NCBI GenBank assembly: GCA_030665485.1
Contig: DAOUZV010000050.1
Span: 1 to 8,399 of the forward strand
From: Chloroflexota bacterium
GTDB taxonomy: Bacteria > Chloroflexota > Dehalococcoidia > JABGRK01
Direction of reading: 5' to 3'
Length of the DNA stretch: 8,399 nucleotides
The position numbers were made by a program, and so were the translations under genes. The stretch's first letter is position 1. Each line of letters begins with the position of its first letter. Shown here piece by piece: positions 6,019-8,399 of the stretch. Below the pieces are notes generated by a model that saw only the letters and a program-made list of their open reading frames with translations, made no database searches and was not told the origin of the DNA.

Positions 6019-6303
6019 ATGAGCTGGCATCTATTTAAGAGGATTATTCGCTGGGCACTGCTGGCCGCTATATTGCTGTATGTCATCACCGGCTACGGTA
6101 TCACCGAGTTCAGAACCGTGGAGAGGGCCACTTTCGGCCTGCTCACTAAACCGCTGTCTTTTAAGATGCATGATTACCTTGTTTACCCCACGGCGGCGCT
6201 GCTTTTGCTGCACGTAGTCCTGCCCATTGTGCTGAGGCTTGTCAGAAGGAGCAGGGTTCATGCAATGGTACCCAAAAGAAGGGTCATCAAGCTGGTCAAA
6301 TAG
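6019..6303 (+). CDS. Two-helix membrane protein with His-x13-His, possible b-type cytochrome subunit
   Basis: I do not recognise an exact family. The 94-residue product has a basic amphipathic N-terminus (HLFKRIIRW), a first membrane helix at about residues 12-28 ending in TGYGI, a loop of about 22 residues, and a second helix at about 52-74, then a strongly basic tail (RLVRRSR...PKRRVIKLVK) that should be cytoplasmic. The second helix region carries H51 and H65, 14 positions apart, the same spacing as the paired haem-ligand histidines in one helix of cytochrome b. The small-residue TG.G motif in helix 1 is also found in membrane cytochromes b. A homodimer could make a four-helix, four-histidine bundle; this is an inference. 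It starts 6 nt after the molybdopterin-fold lipoprotein, with GAGGGG 9 nt upstream of the ATG, so the two are surely co-transcribed and may form a redox pair. Confidence 0.8.
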   Translation: MSWHLFKRIIRWALLAAILLYVITGYGITEFRTVERATFGLLTKPLSFKMHDYLVYPTAALLLLHVVLPIVLRLVRRSRVHAMVPKRRVIKLVK

Positions 6304-6307
6304 TAGC

Positions 6308-6502
6308 TCAGTCGTCTTTCTTAAAACCACCTTTGCATTGTGGATTTGCGCATGGCACTTCAACCACACCGCTGCCGTTGCACTCCATGCAGTTAGCAGA
6401 CGTGTAGGGGTCGCCCACGCCGCTGCCGCCGCACTCGTTGCAGTCCTTTAGGGTAAACCCCCACCCGTAGCAGTCGGGGCATTTCGCTTTTTCATCTGGC
6501 AT
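6308..6502 (-). CDS. DnaJ-type zinc-finger miniprotein
   Basis: This 64-residue cysteine-rich protein looks like the central zinc-binding region of DnaJ/Hsp40 standing alone, without J-domain or substrate-binding domains. Four cysteine pairs are visible: C8xxC11YGWG, C21xxC24GGSG, C38xxC41NGSG and C51xxxxC56KGG, so pairs 1-3 follow the CxxCxGxG rule (loosely in the first) and the last is spread by two residues. In DnaJ, four such pairs bind two zinc ions and help in thiol and protein-folding work. The Gly-rich turns CGGSG and CNGSG are characteristic. Similar small proteins occur in many bacteria, where they are mostly unstudied; a zinc or redox chaperone role is inferred. The ribosome binding site is weak (GAG 5 nt before the ATG). 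It is convergent with the membrane protein gene, the two stops being only 4 nt apart, and divergent from the dodecin gene. Confidence 0.8.
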   Translation of the reverse strand: MPDEKAKCPDCYGWGFTLKDCNECGGSGVGDPYTSANCMECNGSGVVEVPCANPQCKGGFKKDD

Positions 6503-6533
6503 ATGCTCAGTTCCGTCAGTCAGATTTCACTTC

Positions 6534-6561
6534 ATTTTATCACTGCTATTGACTAATTCAA
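6534..6561 (-). promoter_or_regulatory. Promoter of the zinc-finger miniprotein
   Basis: On the minus strand TTGAAT (6556-6561, 4/6 match) lies 16 bp before TAAAAT (6534-6539, 5/6 match), about 32 bp before the ATG. It overlaps the divergent dodecin promoter, so the two may compete for polymerase. Confidence 0.4.
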
Positions 6562-6577
6562 AATATGGGCATAAAAT
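6549..6577 (+). promoter_or_regulatory. Promoter of the dodecin-like gene
   Basis: TTGACT (6549-6554, 5/6 match) and TAAAAT (6572-6577, 5/6 match) are separated by the optimal 17 bp. The predicted start near 6584 gives a leader of about 26 nt that contains AGGAGG. This is the strongest promoter match in the window apart from the one at 1946-1975. Confidence 0.65.
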
Positions 6578-6609
6578 GGCTCACTTACTGCAACTAAGGA
6601 GGGGATAAT

Positions 6610-6822
6610 ATGTCCGTCTACAAGTTTCTCGAACTGGTGGGAACGAGCCCCAATTCGTGGGAGGAGGCCGCCGCCAACGCCGTCAGCATGGCCGCCGAAA
6701 CCTTGAGGGATATCAGGGTGGCCGATATCACCGACCTGGACATGCATATAGAGAACAATAAGATATCGTCGTACCGGGCCAAGGTAAAGATGTCGTTTAA
6801 GGTCGAAAAGCATAATATCTAA
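6610..6822 (+). CDS. Dodecin-family protein
   Basis: Dodecins are small proteins that assemble into hollow dodecamers and store or buffer flavins. The 70 residues match the family along their length: an N-terminal strand VYKFLELVGTSP, a helix WEEAAANAVSMAAETL (17-32), and two strands, DIRVADITDLDMHIE (34-48) and ISSYRAKVKMSFKVE (52-66). In the best-known dodecins an aromatic Trp stacks on the flavin and a Gln contacts it, 19 residues apart (W36 and Q55 in Halobacterium). Here the aligned residues are V37 and R56, so classical flavin stacking is unlikely. AGGAGG at 6597-6602 with 7 nt spacing fixes the start. It has its own strong promoter, diverges from the zinc-finger miniprotein and converges with the AmrS gene. 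It may bind a different ligand or only keep the shell structure. Confidence 0.9.
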   Translation: MSVYKFLELVGTSPNSWEEAAANAVSMAAETLRDIRVADITDLDMHIENNKISSYRAKVKMSFKVEKHNI

Positions 6823-6845
6823 TGGCCATAGCAATTAGATAAGAG

Positions 6846-7853
6846 CTACCAGATGCCGGCTACGGTAATGCCGCACGATGCGCACCTGCCGTTTTTTAAG
6901 CCGGTCGCCGTGCCGCTGAAGTACGCCCGCTCAATAAGACTGTTGCCGCAGCTGTGGCAGTACGTATCCGAATCCGAAACAATGTTGCCCAGATAAACGT
7001 GGCGCAGCCCGCGCTCGCTGCCTATCGCCTTGGCGCGCTTCAGCGTCTCAATCGGTGTGGCACTGTGATCTGTAAATTCGTAGTCGGGGTGGAACCTGCT
7101 TATATGCCACGGTATGTCCCTATCCACCTGCGCTATGAACTCTGCTATATCGTTCAGTTCGTCGTCAGAGTCGTTCTCACCGGGAATAACCAGCGTGGTT
7201 ACCTCCACCCATATGCCAAGCTCCCTCATGTACGCTATCGACTCCAGAACAGGGTCAAGCCGTCCCTTGCAGTATTTGCGGTAGTACTCGCCCCTGAAGC
7301 TTTTCAGATCCACGTTGGCCGCATCCAGATACGGATTTATGGTATCCAGCGCTCGTTTTGTCATGAAGCCGTTGGTCACAAATATGTTATACAGACCGGC
7401 CTCCTTTGACAGCTTTGCCGTGTCGTAAGCATACTCAAAGAATACTGTCGGTTCGGTATAGGTGTAGGATATGCTGGCGCAGCCCGTTTTTTTGGCCTCA
7501 CTTACCACTTGCTCGGGCATAAGTTCCTGCCCGGGTATAGTACCGCTCTTGGTCGAAAGCTGAGATATGTTCCAGTTCTGGCAGAAGCCGCATTTAAAGT
7601 TGCACCCCGCTGTGGCAACGGAGTATGATTTCGATCCCGGCAGAAAGTGGTACAGCGGCTTTTTCTCGATTGTGTCTACGTTGGCCGCTATCGCTTTTGC
7701 GTAAACCAGCGTTTGTAACTTGCCGCCCACGTTACGTCTTACCCCGCATACACCCAGCTTTGACGGTGCTATCTTGCACTCATGCGCACACAGATGGCAC
7801 CGCACCTTGTTATCCTTAAGCGCCTTATAAAGCATGGCCTCTTTCTGCATCAT
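6846..7853 (-). CDS. amrS: AmrS: AmmeMemoRadiSam-system radical SAM protein
   Basis: This radical SAM enzyme resembles pyruvate-formate-lyase-activating enzymes and belongs to the AmmeMemoRadiSam group; the substrate of the family is not something I can name. The 335 residues hold an N-terminal four-cysteine site (C19, C22, C26, C36: RCHLCAHEC...GVCGVR), the radical SAM cluster motif C84xxxC88xxC91 in CNFKCGFCQNW, downstream barrel motifs SYTYTEPTVFFEY, IFVTNGF, NVDLKSF and LVIPGEND, the HISRFHPDY motif near residue 250, and a C-terminal zinc ribbon (C299xxC302, C324xxC327). The start at 7853 follows GGGGAT; a second ATG at 7850 is equally possible. An upstream ATG at 7904 would overlap FmdE by 41 nt and adds an atypical, Arg-rich N-terminus, so I rejected it. 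It lies 10 nt after the FmdE-like stop, so the two form an operon. AMMECR1 and Memo partners are not in the window. Confidence 0.92.
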   Translation of the reverse strand: MMQKEAMLYKALKDNKVRCHLCAHECKIAPSKLGVCGVRRNVGGKLQTLVYAKAIAANVDTIEKKPLYHFLPGSKSYSVATAGCNFKCGFCQNWNISQLSTKSGTIPGQELMPEQVVSEAKKTGCASISYTYTEPTVFFEYAYDTAKLSKEAGLYNIFVTNGFMTKRALDTINPYLDAANVDLKSFRGEYYRKYCKGRLDPVLESIAYMRELGIWVEVTTLVIPGENDSDDELNDIAEFIAQVDRDIPWHISRFHPDYEFTDHSATPIETLKRAKAIGSERGLRHVYLGNIVSDSDTYCHSCGNSLIERAYFSGTATGLKNGRCASCGITVAGIW

Positions 7854-7863
7854 ATATCCCCGT

Positions 7864-8385
7864 TTATTGCTTCTGTGCGCACGGTATGCACAGGCTTCTG
7901 TCATCTACCTTCTGGATGCGCGTTTCCATCACGCCCTCGCCACAAACATCGCATTTGATCGATCTATAAACCACGGCCTTCGGAGGAGGTTCGATCGATA
8001 CATCTTCAACGTCAACCACGTCGTTTTCGTCCGCAGCCAATATCCACTCCATCAGCTGTTGCTTGCTGCCCCGCGCCGCTTCGGGAGCGGCCCCATCCCT
8101 GAAATGAGCACGCACCCCTTTGCCGCTGTTCCTGCTGTAAATGGTGTAAACCTGCTTGCCGTAGTCTTGAAAGATGAAGTTGCCTTTGCCGAAGGTGCAT
8201 CCGGTGAGCCACTGCAATGCGTCGACACCGCAGGCGTCGTTCTCCACTATGGCCACCAGTTCCTCGTCCACCGCGCTCGATTCGGCCAGCCGCTTCATTG
8301 CCGCCCGGGTCATGCGGTAGCCCATTGCCAGCCCGGGGCATTTGTGCCCATGAAACTTTGATATCTCATCGAATTCAGTGTTCAT
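7864..8385 (-). CDS. FmdE-family protein with C-terminal zinc ribbon
   Basis: This 173-residue protein matches the family named after subunit E of molybdenum formylmethanofuran dehydrogenase, which is also widespread in bacteria that lack that enzyme; its exact role is unknown. Visible motifs are FHGHKCPGLAMGYR (11-24; H12, H14 and C16 are likely metal ligands), ENDACGVDALQWLTGCTFGKGNF (48-70; C52 and C63 conserved), and a C-terminal treble-clef zinc ribbon CDVCGEGVMETR...LCIPCAQ with C145, C148, C166 and C169. The order matches the full-length family, and no expected residue is lost. The ribosome binding site is GGCGGG (weak) upstream of the ATG at 8385, and only 14 bases of upstream sequence are in the window, so its promoter is not visible. 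It is the first gene of the pair with amrS. Proteins of this family are often near molybdenum-enzyme or metal-cofactor genes, which fits the neighbouring molybdopterin-fold gene only loosely. Confidence 0.9.
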   Translation of the reverse strand: MNTEFDEISKFHGHKCPGLAMGYRMTRAAMKRLAESSAVDEELVAIVENDACGVDALQWLTGCTFGKGNFIFQDYGKQVYTIYSRNSGKGVRAHFRDGAAPEAARGSKQQLMEWILAADENDVVDVEDVSIEPPPKAVVYRSIKCDVCGEGVMETRIQKVDDRSLCIPCAQKQ

Positions 8386-8399
8386 TTCAAACCCGCCTT

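Noticed and set aside
6823..6845. Terminator between the convergent dodecin and AmrS genes
   Set aside because: Only a 5-bp CTAAT/ATTAG pairing with an AT-rich stem is present, too weak to call.
6954..7409. Plus-strand frame opposite amrS
   Set aside because: It is antisense to conserved radical SAM coding sequence and shows no motif or ribosome binding site of its own.
7854..7904. Longer AmrS start at 7904 (17 extra residues)
   Set aside because: It would overlap the FmdE gene by 41 nt, and the added residues are basic and unlike the usual family start, while the ATG at 7853 has GGGGAT and the expected QKEAML beginning.

Overview
This is an 8.4 kb bacterial stretch, densely coded on both strands, with about a dozen genes. 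Clear Shine-Dalgarno sites, sigma-70-type -35/-10 boxes and one GTG start all point to Bacteria. The gene set suggests a strict anaerobe: rubrerythrin, an AmrS-type radical SAM enzyme, an FmdE-family protein, an Nfu-type iron-sulphur scaffold and a sulfite-oxidase-fold lipoprotein. Chloroflexota/Dehalococcoidia is my best guess for the lineage, but that is an inference from gene content and not something the sequence proves. No plasmid, phage, CRISPR or rRNA genes are visible.

Layout. (1) 1-628: a lipoprotein of unknown family with its own promoter, followed at 587-628 by the exact 3' half of a tRNA-Pro(GGG) gene, from the anticodon loop to the discriminator base, with no 5' half. This looks like the right attachment site of an element integrated in tRNA-Pro and lying to the left of the window. 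(2) 636-1668: a SemiSWEET-type sugar transporter (minus) and rubrerythrin (plus), divergently transcribed, with a long inverted repeat after rubrerythrin. (3) 1669-1926: a small unknown protein with a possible degenerate GIY-YIG-like N-terminus. (4) 1994-4926: two paralogous MATE-family exporters in tandem on the minus strand, with a structured spacer. (5) 5094-6303: an apparent operon of an Nfu-type Fe-S protein, a lipoprotein with the sulfite-oxidase molybdopterin fold, and a two-helix membrane protein whose second helix carries a His-x13-His pair like that of di-haem cytochrome b. (6) 6308-6822: a 64-residue DnaJ-type zinc-finger miniprotein (minus) and a dodecin-like protein (plus) driven by overlapping divergent promoters. 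(7) 6846-8385: an FmdE-family protein followed by an AmrS radical SAM protein, a two-gene minus-strand operon.

How the genes work together. The best candidate for a system is 5094-6303. A metal-cluster assembly protein is encoded with an externally anchored molybdoenzyme-like lipoprotein and a mini-cytochrome b that could pass electrons to or from it. This resembles a reduced version of the MsrPQ arrangement, but the signal peptide lacks a twin arginine, so cofactor loading is an open question. The FmdE-AmrS pair is a second metal- and radical-chemistry unit with an unknown substrate. Rubrerythrin gives oxidative-stress protection. The MATE pair and SemiSWEET are transport functions with no visible regulatory link to the rest.
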